A stretch of DNA of 61,556 nucleotides. Origin: Butyrivibrio sp. GTDB lineage: Bacteria > Bacillota > Clostridia > Lachnospirales > Lachnospiraceae. Positions 18,060 through 26,889 of the stretch are shown here, in pieces. Under the pieces are notes generated by a model, which made no database searches, was not told the DNA's origin, and was given only the letters and a program-made list of their open reading frames with translations. Positions within the stretch are counted from its first letter, which is position 1; every line of letters starts with the position of its first letter. A program made the position numbers and the translations under genes. Location of the stretch: contig NZ_JAGBLU010000069.1 in the NCBI RefSeq assembly GCF_017635265.1, positions 1-61,556 on the forward strand, in the 5' to 3' direction.

Positions 18060-18183
18060 AATGCAAACGGTGTGGTCAGGATGGATTCTCCGGTGCCACT
18101 TAATAGGGAATGAAGTGAGATTCTTCAGCAGTGCCGCTACTGTGATGGGCATAGTGCCCAAGCCAGATACCTGCCTTTGCATT
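18060..18183 (+). ncRNA. Cobalamin (B12) riboswitch
   Basis: The closing stem P1 is AATGCAAA (18060-18067) / TTTGCATT (18176-18183). The B12 box AGCCAGATACCTGCC is at 18161-18175, and conserved core segments GGTGCCACT and GCAGTGCCGCTACTGTGATG are present. No terminator follows. A small hairpin, TTTCTT/AAGAAA (18194-18213), lies directly before the GTGAGG ribosome-binding site of btuF, so control is probably at translation. It should repress the whole uptake and salvage operon when cobalamin is plentiful. Confidence 0.95.
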
Positions 18184-18227
18184 AATCACAAAATTTCTTC
18201 GTGAACAAAGAAAGTGAGGACAAAATT

Positions 18228-19316
18228 ATGAAAAAGAAAATCTTATCTTTAGTCATGGCCGTAGCCATGATGTCTACTTTGGCTGTGGGCTGCGGAAACA
18301 GCGCATCTACACAACAATCTTCAGAAACAGTTACAGAAGAATCTTCCGTTTCTGTAAGTGAAGCATCAAATAATCAGGCTGAATCTAATGAAACAGAAGA
18401 AGCTTTGGCAAAACCGACTACTGACAGAAGTGGTAATGAGGTAACAATCCCGGATGAAGTAAATTCAATAGTTTCAATGGCTCCTTCAACAACACAGATA
18501 CTTATAGACCTCGGTCTTGCAGACAAAATAGTGGCTTGTGATACGTACTCATATGCAAGCTATTCTGATTCCTTAAAGTCTGATATTGCACAGTTTGACA
18601 TGATGACTCCTGATCAGGAGCAGATTATTGCCCTTGGTGCAGATGTGGTATTTACAACCGGTATGAGCGCAAGCCATGGCGAAGATGTATTTGCGTCTGT
18701 AAAAGAGGCAGGGGTATGTGTTCTTGATATACCAAGCAGTGCAAGTCTTAACGATATAAAAGAGGATATAAAGTTTATTGGTGCCGCTACAGCTACAAGT
18801 GATATAGCTGATAAGCTAGTTGCTGATATGGAAAGTTCGATTGAAGAAATTTCAAAAATAGCAGCTACAATTCCCGAAGAGGAAAAAAAGACGGTTCTTT
18901 TTGAGCTCTTTACACCATCAGCTGATTCACCGACGATTTATACATGCGGATCCAATACTTATATCAATGAGATGATCAGCCTTATAGGTGCTGTAAATGT
19001 TGCAGGACAGGAAGAGTCTCAGTGGCCTGCTCTTACAGAAGAAGCAGCAGTTGCAATGGATCCACAGGTTATATTAACTGCTGATATGTATACTGATGAT
19101 GTTATAAATGTACTACTTTCAATGAGCGGCTGGGAAAATGTTTCTGCTATCAAAGAGGCTCGTGTTTACCAGATTGATAACGATACGGTAAACAGACCAA
19201 ACCATCACGTAGTAAGTGCCATGATTGAAATGGCTAAATATATTTATCCCGACTACTATGAGACAGTTGTTGATCCGTTTGAAAGTGAAGTAAATGAGGA
19301 GAAGCCCGCTGCATAA
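18228..19316 (+). CDS. btuF: Cobalamin/corrinoid ABC transporter substrate-binding lipoprotein
   Basis: This 362-residue lipoprotein (lipobox TLAVGCGN, Cys about 22) belongs to the class III (BtuF/FhuD) binding proteins: two lobes joined by a long helix, with DRSGNEVTIPDEVNSIVSMAPSTTQILIDLGLADKIVACDTYS at the start of the ligand domain. A Ser/Glu-rich spacer links it to the lipid anchor. ATG 18228 has GAGG 9 nt upstream; a GTG at 18201 is less likely. The riboswitch in front and the cob genes behind specify corrinoids as ligand. Siderophore-type ligands are possible for the family but not supported by this setting. Confidence 0.9.
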   Translation: MKKKILSLVMAVAMMSTLAVGCGNSASTQQSSETVTEESSVSVSEASNNQAESNETEEALAKPTTDRSGNEVTIPDEVNSIVSMAPSTTQILIDLGLADKIVACDTYSYASYSDSLKSDIAQFDMMTPDQEQIIALGADVVFTTGMSASHGEDVFASVKEAGVCVLDIPSSASLNDIKEDIKFIGAATATSDIADKLVADMESSIEEISKIAATIPEEEKKTVLFELFTPSADSPTIYTCGSNTYINEMISLIGAVNVAGQEESQWPALTEEAAVAMDPQVILTADMYTDDVINVLLSMSGWENVSAIKEARVYQIDNDTVNRPNHHVVSAMIEMAKYIYPDYYETVVDPFESEVNEEKPAA

Positions 19317-19318
19317 CA

Positions 19319-20338
19319 ATGAAAAAAGAGCTTAAGATAATTATTTCCATAATAATTTCAATAATTGTACTGATTCTTAGTGTGGGGGTGGGAAGTGTGT
19401 ATATTCCTGCTACTGATATTGTTTCAGTTATTCTAAATAAGCTCTTTAATGTTTCTTTACCTCAGAGTATTGAGGATTCATATATCTCAATACTCTGGGA
19501 TATAAGAATGCCAAGAGCCTTTACGGCATTCTTTGTCGGAGCTGCCCTTTCCGTAAGCGGAGTAGTGATCCAGTCTATCTTACAAAATCCGTTGGCATCC
19601 TCATACACTTTAGGTGTATCTTCAGGCGCATCACTGGGAGCAGCCATTGTTATTACATCCGGAATAACGAGTATGGTTTTGGGATTTTTTTTATTGCCAC
19701 TGGCCGGATTTGCAGCAGGACTTCTTACAGTATTTCTCGTGATAGCTGTTTCTGAAAAACTTGATCAGAATATGGGCAATCATACTATTATTCTATTTGG
19801 AATGGTTTTTTCCTTATTTGTAAATGCTATTTTAACGATTATAAGTGCTATGAACAGTGAACATATGCAAAGACTGATTTTATGGCAGATGGGGTCTTTC
19901 TCGGGAAGAAGATGGATCCATGTGCTTATTTTGAGTATATGTGCAGTGCTTGGAACACTTGTTATTATTTTCTTTGTCAGGGAACTTGATATCATGACCT
20001 TTGGAGACGAAGGAGCAATGAGTATCGGTGTTGAGACTAAAAAGACAAAGATCATACTGCTTGTTTTGGCAACTTTTTTGACTGGAGCAGCTGTGTGCTT
20101 TTCAGGAATAATCGGATTTGTTGATCTTACAATTCCGCATATTACAAGGCGTCTGTTCGGGTCAAAACATAAATATGTGATTCCTATGTCATTTGTTTTA
20201 GGGGGCGCATTTATGTCTTTTGCCGATATGATTTCCAGAACCATAATGGCTCCCAGAGAGATTCCCGTAGGAGCAATAACTGCCCTTGTCGGCGCACCGT
20301 TTTTTGCATATGTATATTTCAGAGGTAAGAGGGCATAA
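19319..20338 (+). CDS. btuC: Cobalamin ABC transporter permease
   Basis: This 339-residue FecCD/BtuC-family permease has about ten hydrophobic segments. Signatures include DIRMPRAFTAFFVGAALSVSGVVIQSILQNPLASSYTLGVSSGASLGAA and, near the end, FSGIIGFVDLTIPHITRRLFGSKHKYVIPMS. The last is the cytoplasmic loop that contacts the ATPase. It starts 3 bp after btuF and ends directly before btuD, so the three form a complete importer. Confidence 0.94.
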   Translation: MKKELKIIISIIISIIVLILSVGVGSVYIPATDIVSVILNKLFNVSLPQSIEDSYISILWDIRMPRAFTAFFVGAALSVSGVVIQSILQNPLASSYTLGVSSGASLGAAIVITSGITSMVLGFFLLPLAGFAAGLLTVFLVIAVSEKLDQNMGNHTIILFGMVFSLFVNAILTIISAMNSEHMQRLILWQMGSFSGRRWIHVLILSICAVLGTLVIIFFVRELDIMTFGDEGAMSIGVETKKTKIILLVLATFLTGAAVCFSGIIGFVDLTIPHITRRLFGSKHKYVIPMSFVLGGAFMSFADMISRTIMAPREIPVGAITALVGAPFFAYVYFRGKRA

Positions 20339-21112
20339 ATGCTGATTGAATGTAAAAATCTAATCTGTGGCTATGATAAAAATCCTTTGGATAACCCTGT
20401 AATCAAAGATATTTCTTTTTCTGTCAGGGAAGGAGAAAGCGTTGCTATTCTGGGAGCCAATGGATGTGGTAAGACTACGCTTATAAGAGCTATATGCGGA
20501 ATGCTTCCATATGCAGGAAACGTTCATGTAGATGGCAGGGAAGTCAGAACCATGAAAAGAAAAGACATAGCAGGAAAGCTTTCTGTACTTATGCAGTTTT
20601 CTAATGTCTATTTTTCATATACCGTTGAAGAAACAGTAATGCTTGGCAGATACCTGTATTCAAAAAATATATTTGGCCTTCCGGGTATTAAAGACAGGGA
20701 AATTGTAAATAGATGCCTTAATCAATACGGACTTGATCATGAAAGAGACAGACAGATCAGTCAACTTTCAGGAGGGCAGCTTCAGAGAGTATTTCTTGCA
20801 AGAACAATGGCACAGGATACAGATATTATAGTTTTGGATGAACCGACAAATCATTTGGATATTAAGTATCAGTCAGAGTTTTTGACGTACCTGTCCGATT
20901 GGAAAAATGAGGATAAAAAGCATACTTTGATTGGAGTTTTTCATGATATTAATATTGCAATCGAAGCTGCTGATAAGCTTATTCTTTTAAAAGACGGGGA
21001 AATTCTGGCAGATGGAAGTAAGGCTGAAATAATAAGTAGTGAATTTCTCAGGAAGACGTTTGATATTGATGTAAAAGAGTACATGAAAAAACAATACTCT
21101 CACTGGATATAA
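20339..21112 (+). CDS. btuD: Cobalamin ABC transporter ATPase
   Basis: This 257-residue ATPase energises the BtuC importer. It has Walker A GANGCGKTT (about 39-47), the Q-loop at LMQFSNVYFSYTVEETV, the signature LSGGQLQRVFLARTMAQ, Walker B IIVLDEPTNHLD and the switch His in GVFHDINIA. The start abuts the end of btuC without a gap. All catalytic motifs are intact. Confidence 0.95.
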   Translation: MLIECKNLICGYDKNPLDNPVIKDISFSVREGESVAILGANGCGKTTLIRAICGMLPYAGNVHVDGREVRTMKRKDIAGKLSVLMQFSNVYFSYTVEETVMLGRYLYSKNIFGLPGIKDREIVNRCLNQYGLDHERDRQISQLSGGQLQRVFLARTMAQDTDIIVLDEPTNHLDIKYQSEFLTYLSDWKNEDKKHTLIGVFHDINIAIEAADKLILLKDGEILADGSKAEIISSEFLRKTFDIDVKEYMKKQYSHWI

Positions 21113-21122
21113 AGGTTTGGCA

Positions 21123-22190
21123 ATGAAGGATAATAATGATTACCATCACGGTGGAGAACTTAATAGAAGAGATATTATAGACTTAAGCGTTAATATAAAC
21201 AATTTTTGCAAAGTGCCTAAGTTATCTGATGAAGAAATTATGAGGGCAACTGCATTTTATCCTGACAGGGAAAGTAAGGAGCTTACAAAATGTATTTCAA
21301 AAAGAAGTGGAGTGTGCGCCGGTAATATAATCGTAGGAAATGGTGCATCTGAAATCATTACACTTTCTGCTTTTTGCCTTGGAATATCAGCTGCTCTTAT
21401 TGTTGAGCCGACCTTCTCAGGTTATGAGAGGGCTTTAAATGCGGCGGGAGTCAATATCAGCTATTGTTATCTTTTTGAAAAAGATGATTTTATTTTTGGG
21501 AATAGTCAGATTGAGGCTATAGAGAAGTTTTTAAGAGAATATGGACATGACAGTGGATGCGCGGTTTATATCTGTAATCCTAACAATCCAACCGGAGCTT
21601 GCATTGCAAAAAGTGTGTTAAAGCGTGTCCTTGATATATGTCGTGAAGCAAAAGCAAAGCTTGTTATTGACGAATCTTTTGTTGATTTTACAAGTGATAT
21701 AAAAAAAGTAAGCATGGCTTCATTTGTAGAAGATTACCCGAATCTTTTTATCATAAGGTCTTTTACCAAGATATATTCAATCCCCGGAATAAGGCTGGGA
21801 TACGGAATGTGTTCTGACAAGGATATAGTTGGGAAAATCAGGCTGATGCAACCGGAGTGGAGCGTATCGGGGGTTGCGCAGGTTGTTGGAAAAAAGCTTT
21901 TAAGTAATGATGCATATCTTCAGGATACAATCTCTTTTATTCAAAGGGAAAAGACTTATCTTACAGATGGTTTATCTGATATGGGGATTAAGGTGTATCC
22001 TTCTGATACGAATTATATTTTGACGAGAATAAAAACAAAGTCTGACTTTCATAAGCTATTATTGGATAATGGCTTGTACTTACGAAACTGTGACAATTTT
22101 TTGGGATTATCAGGTGAATACTTTAGGATAGCTATAGGCAGTCATTCGGATAATGAGAAATTATTGGAGATATTTGAAAAGCTGCTTTGA
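21123..22190 (+). CDS. cobD: Threonine-phosphate decarboxylase, CobD-like
   Basis: This 355-residue fold-type I PLP enzyme would make (R)-1-amino-2-propanol phosphate, the linker of the cobalamin nucleotide loop. It has the CobD-type opening YHHGGELNRRDIIDLSVNIN, the NPNNPTG motif, DESFVDF and the PLP lysine region IIRSFTKIYSIPGIRLGYG. ATG 21123 has AAAGG 7 nt upstream and is preferred over the TTG at 21117. HisC-type histidinol-phosphate aminotransferases look similar, but the opening motif and the operon favour CobD. Confidence 0.88.
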   Translation: MKDNNDYHHGGELNRRDIIDLSVNINNFCKVPKLSDEEIMRATAFYPDRESKELTKCISKRSGVCAGNIIVGNGASEIITLSAFCLGISAALIVEPTFSGYERALNAAGVNISYCYLFEKDDFIFGNSQIEAIEKFLREYGHDSGCAVYICNPNNPTGACIAKSVLKRVLDICREAKAKLVIDESFVDFTSDIKKVSMASFVEDYPNLFIIRSFTKIYSIPGIRLGYGMCSDKDIVGKIRLMQPEWSVSGVAQVVGKKLLSNDAYLQDTISFIQREKTYLTDGLSDMGIKVYPSDTNYILTRIKTKSDFHKLLLDNGLYLRNCDNFLGLSGEYFRIAIGSHSDNEKLLEIFEKLL

Positions 22191-22202
22191 GGTGATAGAG
22201 CT

Positions 22203-23300
22203 TTGGATAGAGAAAAAGAGCTGTTTGACATAATTAATGCAATAGAAGAGACGGATAAAACAAAATCTGATGAGGCTGAAAAATATATTGATAGTTTGAT
22301 AAAGCCTCCGAGGAGTCTTGGAAAGCTTGAAAAAATTGCAATTTCACTGGCGGGAATTACAAAAAAAATCAAGAATAACATTGATAAAAAGAGAATTGTA
22401 GTTCTTTGTGCGGACAATGGCGTTGTTTCGGAAGGGGTATCATCTGCACCTGTATCGGTAACTTTAAGTCAGGCAGTAAACATGACCAGGAAAATTACCG
22501 GTATGAGCTCAATGGCAGAGCATTTTGGCATAGAGACAGAAATTGTAGATGTGGGGATTTCTTCGGACTATAATTGCCCGGAGATTCTTGACAGAAGAAT
22601 AAGAGAAGGAACAGGAAATATTGCTGTTACAAGAGCTCTTGAAAGAGAAGAAGTGATAAGGGCTATTCTGACAGGTGTAGAGTGTGCAGACAGGGCAAAG
22701 TCTGATGGAGTGGATATTTTGGGTGTCGGAGAGATGGGAATTGGAAATACCACCACAAGTGCCGCGGTTTTAGCTGCTATTTCGGGATTGGCAGCTTTTG
22801 ACGTTGTCGGAAGAGGCGGAGGCCTTACTGATGAAGCTTTTGAAAAAAAGAAAAATGTTGTCGATAAGGCTCTTTTTCGATTTAAAAATGAATGCAATAG
22901 TACAAAAGATATAATAGAAATTCTCGGACATCTTGGAGGTCTGGATATTGCCGCAATGTGCGGAGTCTTTTTAGGTGCTGCCAAAAACAGGATACCTGTT
23001 GTGATTGACGGATATATATCTATTGTTGCAGCTCTTTGCGCAACAAAATTAAATGAAAGGGTAAGTGCATACCTTTTCCCTTCTCACAAGTCTAAAGAAA
23101 ACGGATACAAAGTAGCTTCCAAACTAATGAAGATGGAACCCTGGCTTGATCTTGATATGGGCCTTGGTGAGGGGAGCGGCTGCGTTTTGGCTTTTCAGGT
23201 AATTGAGGCTGCATGTGCTTTTACCAATAACATGGCGACCTTTAAAGATGGCGGTATTTGTGATGATTATCTAAAAGATATAAGAAAACAGGAGAGATAA
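22203..23300 (+). CDS. cobT: Nicotinate-nucleotide--dimethylbenzimidazole phosphoribosyltransferase
   Basis: This 365-residue enzyme activates the lower-ligand base as alpha-ribazole phosphate. Signatures are SLIKPPRSLGKLEKIA, VLCADNGVVSEGVS, GVGEMGIGNTTTSAAV and, near the end, LDLDMGLGEGSG with the catalytic Glu. Translation starts at TTG 22203 with GAGGTG 7 nt upstream. No 5,6-dimethylbenzimidazole synthesis genes lie nearby, so the base is probably scavenged or another benzimidazole/purine. Confidence 0.94.
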   Translation: MDREKELFDIINAIEETDKTKSDEAEKYIDSLIKPPRSLGKLEKIAISLAGITKKIKNNIDKKRIVVLCADNGVVSEGVSSAPVSVTLSQAVNMTRKITGMSSMAEHFGIETEIVDVGISSDYNCPEILDRRIREGTGNIAVTRALEREEVIRAILTGVECADRAKSDGVDILGVGEMGIGNTTTSAAVLAAISGLAAFDVVGRGGGLTDEAFEKKKNVVDKALFRFKNECNSTKDIIEILGHLGGLDIAAMCGVFLGAAKNRIPVVIDGYISIVAALCATKLNERVSAYLFPSHKSKENGYKVASKLMKMEPWLDLDMGLGEGSGCVLAFQVIEAACAFTNNMATFKDGGICDDYLKDIRKQER

Positions 23301-23302
23301 AA

Positions 23303-24229
23303 TTGCTCGTACTCATAACCGGTGGCTGCAAAAACGGAAAGTCATCCAAGGCCGAGAAAATGGCATATGAATTATCAAAAGGGCAGAATCTATATTATCT
23401 TGCAACTATGATTCCATCTGACACAGAAGATGAGGAAAGAATAAAAAAACATATTGGAAGCAGACAAAATATGCCCTTTACAACAATTGAAAAAGGTAGA
23501 GATGTCTTAGAGGCTACTGACCTTATCCCTGAAAATGCAACGGTTCTTTTAGATAGTCTGACAGCTCTTTTATCCAACGAGATGTTCAAAATATCCGAAA
23601 ATGGTGATTTTAAATTTTGCGGGGATGCAGACCAAAAGGTATATAGTGACGTTTGCCATCTTGGAAGCCATATTACAAACCTTATTATTGTCAGCGATTA
23701 TATTCAAAGCGATTTTGGTCAGTATGACGGTTATACAGACAGGTTCAGAGAAGGACTTGCATTTTTGGAATACAGGTTAAGTCTTGTTTCTGATAAAGCT
23801 ATTGAAGTGGTGGCAGGGAAAGAAATGGATATTAAACAAAAAAATAATCCCGATAATGAAACTCAAAAAGAAAGAGTACTTGTAATTGGAGGAGCTTATC
23901 AGGGAAAAAGAAATTTTGTGACAAAAAAATTTGGAATCAGTCCAAAAGATATTTATGTTTGTGATGAGAATACTGCTGAAATTCCCAAAGGATACAGGTG
24001 CTATGAACATGTTGAGAAATATGTTTTATCCTGTGTAAAAAAAGATTCTGTTCCGGTACAGGAATTTGAAAAAGGAACGATTATAATTTTTGATGATATT
24101 TTTTGCGGAGTGGTACCAATTGATGAGCTTATAAGGCGCTATAGGGAAGCGGCAGGCAGATTTGTGCAGCAATTGGCAGATGGGGCGGATGTTTACAGAG
24201 TCTTTTGCGGGAGAGGAATCAAACTATGA
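23303..24229 (+). CDS. cobU: Adenosylcobinamide kinase/guanylyltransferase with a second, degenerate CobU-like domain
   Basis: This 308-residue protein starts at TTG 23303 (GGAGAG upstream). Residues 1 to about 178 are a full CobU: P-loop ITGGCKNGKSSKAE, YLATMIPSDTEDEERIKKHI with the His expected to accept GMP, VLLDSLTALLSNEMF, and YTDRFREGLAFLEYRLSLVSDKAIEVVAG. From about residue 190 a second unit begins with VLVIGGAYQGKRNFV, a P-loop-like strand, and ends FDDIFCGVVPIDELIRRYREAAGRFVQQLADGADVYRVFCGRGIKL, matching the end of CobU. It is shorter (about 120 residues) and lacks the His segment. It may be regulatory or structural. Confidence 0.88.
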   Translation: MLVLITGGCKNGKSSKAEKMAYELSKGQNLYYLATMIPSDTEDEERIKKHIGSRQNMPFTTIEKGRDVLEATDLIPENATVLLDSLTALLSNEMFKISENGDFKFCGDADQKVYSDVCHLGSHITNLIIVSDYIQSDFGQYDGYTDRFREGLAFLEYRLSLVSDKAIEVVAGKEMDIKQKNNPDNETQKERVLVIGGAYQGKRNFVTKKFGISPKDIYVCDENTAEIPKGYRCYEHVEKYVLSCVKKDSVPVQEFEKGTIIIFDDIFCGVVPIDELIRRYREAAGRFVQQLADGADVYRVFCGRGIKL

Positions 24230-25005
24230 ATATTCTAAAGTCTGTTGCAATAGCATTTTCAATGTATTCCAGAATTCCCATGCCCTTATTTGAATGGAAA
24301 AAGGAAAATATGAAGTATAGTATATGCTTTTTTCCGTTTGTGGGGCTTGTTATTGCACTTATTATGTCCGGCGCTTATTTTCTTTTTGATGCATTCTTTG
24401 AAAGTATTCCATATGTAGCCAGAACTTTATTTATTTTGGTTGTTCCTATTATTATTTCAGGAGGTATACATTTAGACGGCTACATGGATACCTGCGATGC
24501 ATTAAGCTCATTCAGGGATAGAGAAAAGAGGCTTGAAATCTTAAGCGATCCCCATATAGGAGCTTTTGCAGTAATAAGACTGCTGGTTTACGGATGTCTT
24601 TTTTTTGCTGCGGCTCTTTGTATTATCAGCTATGGTCTTAAGCCCGGTGTGTTTTTTTCCTGGACTCTTATTTTTTTCTTTTCCCGAATACTTTCAGGAA
24701 TAGCAGTTGTCAGTTTTAAATGTGCTAAAAGTGAGGGTACGCTTTATACATTTGCAAACGGTGCCGAAAAAACAAAATGCAGAATTGCACTTGTAATCGA
24801 AGGTGTCATCTGTGTTTTCTTAATGATTTATTTTGGAAAAACAGCAGGATTATTTGAATCTCTTATTTCATTTATTGCGTTTATATATTATTATCATATG
24901 TCGGGAAAGAAATTTGGAGGGATAACGGGAGATCTTGCCGGTTTTTTTGTCTGCATCTGTGAATTGTGCGCAGGTATTGGATTTGTGGTGTATATGACTG
25001 TTTAA
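24226..25005 (+). CDS. cobS: Adenosylcobinamide-GDP ribazoletransferase (cobalamin synthase)
   Basis: This 259-residue integral membrane enzyme joins AdoCbi-GDP and alpha-ribazole (phosphate), the last step of the nucleotide loop. Visible are AIAFSMYSRIPMP at the start, GIHLDGYMDTCDALSS with the metal-binding acidic residues, and IGAFAVIRLLVYG, plus a C-terminal GGITGDLAGFFVCICEL. ATG 24226 lies inside the cobU stop region (4-bp overlap). Confidence 0.93.
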   Translation: MNILKSVAIAFSMYSRIPMPLFEWKKENMKYSICFFPFVGLVIALIMSGAYFLFDAFFESIPYVARTLFILVVPIIISGGIHLDGYMDTCDALSSFRDREKRLEILSDPHIGAFAVIRLLVYGCLFFAAALCIISYGLKPGVFFSWTLIFFFSRILSGIAVVSFKCAKSEGTLYTFANGAEKTKCRIALVIEGVICVFLMIYFGKTAGLFESLISFIAFIYYYHMSGKKFGGITGDLAGFFVCICELCAGIGFVVYMTV

Positions 25006-25049
25006 AACTGAAATTTTGCTAATGATTAGGTTTTGGTGAGGGATATAAT

Positions 25050-26024
25050 GTGGGAATAATATACAGGGATGTGTTGGTTTCTTTTTTGATAGGGATATGT
25101 ATTGATTATATTCTGGGTGATCCCAAATGGCTTTATCATCCTGTTCAGGCTATAGGAGCTCTGATTGTATTTTTGGAGAGAAGACTACTTAAACCCGGTG
25201 ATTCTGACAGGATAAAAAGAGCTAAAGGAGCGATTCTTGCTTTAACAGTAATTTTGATAACCGGTATTATTACGTTTGTGATAAACTGGACTGCGTTCTA
25301 TATAGACCGTTTAATTGGAATTACAGTAATGAGTATTTTGTCTGCTTTTACTATTGCAGGTAAAAGTCTCAAAGATGCTGCTATGGATGTATATGTTCCT
25401 TTGGCTGATGAGCCAAAGGATGTAGAGATGGCCAGAAAAGCAGTTTCAATGATAGTTGGCAGGGATACAAAAAGCCTTGATGAAGAAGGAATTATCAGGG
25501 CTACAGTTGAAACGGTAGCCGAAAATACTAATGATGGTGTGATCTGTCCAATGTTTTATCTGATTTTGGGAGGCCCCACGCTGGCTTTTATCTACAAGGC
25601 AGTCAGTACGATGGATTCAATGATAGGCTATAAAAACGATAAGTATAGTTATTTTGGAACAGCTGCCGCAAAAATGGATGATGTATTAGCATTTATTCCC
25701 GCCCGGATAAGCGCTGTTTTAATGATCTTTTCATCACTTCTTATGGGCTATGATCCGTTTGGTGCTTTCAGAATATGGAAAAGAGACAGATATAAGCATG
25801 AAAGTCCCAATTCAGCTCATTGCGAGAGTGTGGTGGCGGGAGCGCTTGGACTAAGACTTGCAGGTCCGACATCATACTTTGGAAAGGTTAAGGATAAACC
25901 ATATATTGGAGATGATATCAAAAAGATTGATATAGAGGATATATTAAGGAGTATAAAACTTATGCAGTGTACTGCATTTATTTTTGCACTTATCTGTCTT
26001 TTTGTTTATCTTGGCAGCAGATAA
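25050..26024 (+). CDS. cbiB: Adenosylcobinamide-phosphate synthase
   Basis: This 324-residue membrane protein attaches the aminopropanol (phosphate) linker to adenosylcobyric acid. Conserved parts are IDYILGDPKWLYHPVQAIG, AVSMIVGRDTKSLDEEGIIRATVETVAENTNDGVICPMFY, TMDSMIGYKNDKY, and APAN-like SPNSAHCESVVAGALGLRLAG. Start GTG 25050 has GAGG upstream. Its presence with CobD implies that the cell can take in cobyric acid-type intermediates, not only cobinamide. Confidence 0.93.
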   Translation: MGIIYRDVLVSFLIGICIDYILGDPKWLYHPVQAIGALIVFLERRLLKPGDSDRIKRAKGAILALTVILITGIITFVINWTAFYIDRLIGITVMSILSAFTIAGKSLKDAAMDVYVPLADEPKDVEMARKAVSMIVGRDTKSLDEEGIIRATVETVAENTNDGVICPMFYLILGGPTLAFIYKAVSTMDSMIGYKNDKYSYFGTAAAKMDDVLAFIPARISAVLMIFSSLLMGYDPFGAFRIWKRDRYKHESPNSAHCESVVAGALGLRLAGPTSYFGKVKDKPYIGDDIKKIDIEDILRSIKLMQCTAFIFALICLFVYLGSR

Positions 26025-26041
26025 AGAATAGAGGGAATTAA

Positions 26042-26824
26042 ATGATTTTATTTTTTGATATTGATGGAACACTATGGGACTATAGAAACGTTATAAGAGA
26101 AAAGACGAGATTTGCAATAAGAAAAGCCAGAGAAAACGGACATAAATGCTTTATTAATACCGGAAGATCAAGGGGCTTTGTTACGAATAAAGAACTTTTG
26201 TCGATTGGTTTTGACGGAATTGTGTCTGCCTGTGGGACTATGGTGGAATATAACGGTGAAGTTATATTTAATCGACTTATTCCAAAAGAGGATGCAGTAA
26301 GGACTATAGAAACTGTTAGAAAACATGGCTTTCTTCCGATTTTGGAGGGACCAAAGTTTCTGTATATGGAAAAGTCAGATTTTGAAGGCGATATGTATGG
26401 CGAAAAAGTCATGCAGGAGATGGGAGAAAATTTAAGAGGGATCAGTGATAATTGGGGAAAATGGGAAATCAATAAACTTTCCTGTGCCACCAATGTATCT
26501 AAAGAAGAACGTAATGCATGCTTTAAAGAGCTTCTTGACACATACAGCTGCATAATTCATAGCGATTCTGTAGCAGAGATGGTTCCAAAGGGATTTGATA
26601 AAGGCACCGGTATAAGGAAAGTCTGTGAACTTTTAGGGGAGGATGTTAAGAATACATTTTCTTTTGGAGATAGTATCAATGACAAGGAAATGCTTATAGC
26701 TGCCGGATGCGGAGTTGCGATGGGTGGAACCTTTCATGACCTTTCGGATTATGCCGATTATATTACACTTCCGCTGGATGAAGACGGAATTTATCACGCT
26801 ATGGAGCACTTTGAACTAATATAG
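26042..26824 (+). CDS. HAD-superfamily phosphatase, Cof type (IIB)
   Basis: This 260-residue hydrolase has all HAD motifs: FFDIDGTLWD (nucleophile Asp and acid Asp), INTGRSRGF (motif II Thr), a Lys near AEMVPKGFDKGTGI (motif III) and SFGDSINDKEM (motif IV). The C2B cap lies between. It starts 17 bp behind cbiB and may be cotranscribed. Cof-type enzymes usually act on sugar phosphates or pyridoxal phosphate. The operon contains no alpha-ribazole phosphatase, and this enzyme could fill that step; that is inference only. Confidence 0.82.
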   Translation: MILFFDIDGTLWDYRNVIREKTRFAIRKARENGHKCFINTGRSRGFVTNKELLSIGFDGIVSACGTMVEYNGEVIFNRLIPKEDAVRTIETVRKHGFLPILEGPKFLYMEKSDFEGDMYGEKVMQEMGENLRGISDNWGKWEINKLSCATNVSKEERNACFKELLDTYSCIIHSDSVAEMVPKGFDKGTGIRKVCELLGEDVKNTFSFGDSINDKEMLIAAGCGVAMGGTFHDLSDYADYITLPLDEDGIYHAMEHFELI

Positions 26825-26827
26825 GAT

Positions 26828-26856
26828 TTGATATTTTGAGTTATATCGTTTATTAT
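26828..26856 (+). promoter_or_regulatory. Promoter of glmS
   Basis: TTGATA (26828-26833), a 17-bp spacer and TATTAT (26851-26856) make a near-consensus promoter. The leader to the ATG at 26890 is about 28 nt, too short to hold a glmS ribozyme. Confidence 0.55.
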
Positions 26857-26889
26857 ATTTAAGATATTCTCATAAGAAAGGGACAAATT

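Noticed and set aside
18201-18227. GTG start nine codons upstream of btuF
   Set aside because: It would overlap the hairpin behind the riboswitch and add charged residues in front of the lipoprotein signal; ATG 18228 has a proper GAGG site.
26825-26889. glmS ribozyme in front of glmS
   Set aside because: The predicted leader is only about 28 nt, and no ribozyme core sequence is present; the self-cleaving element needs well over 100 nt.
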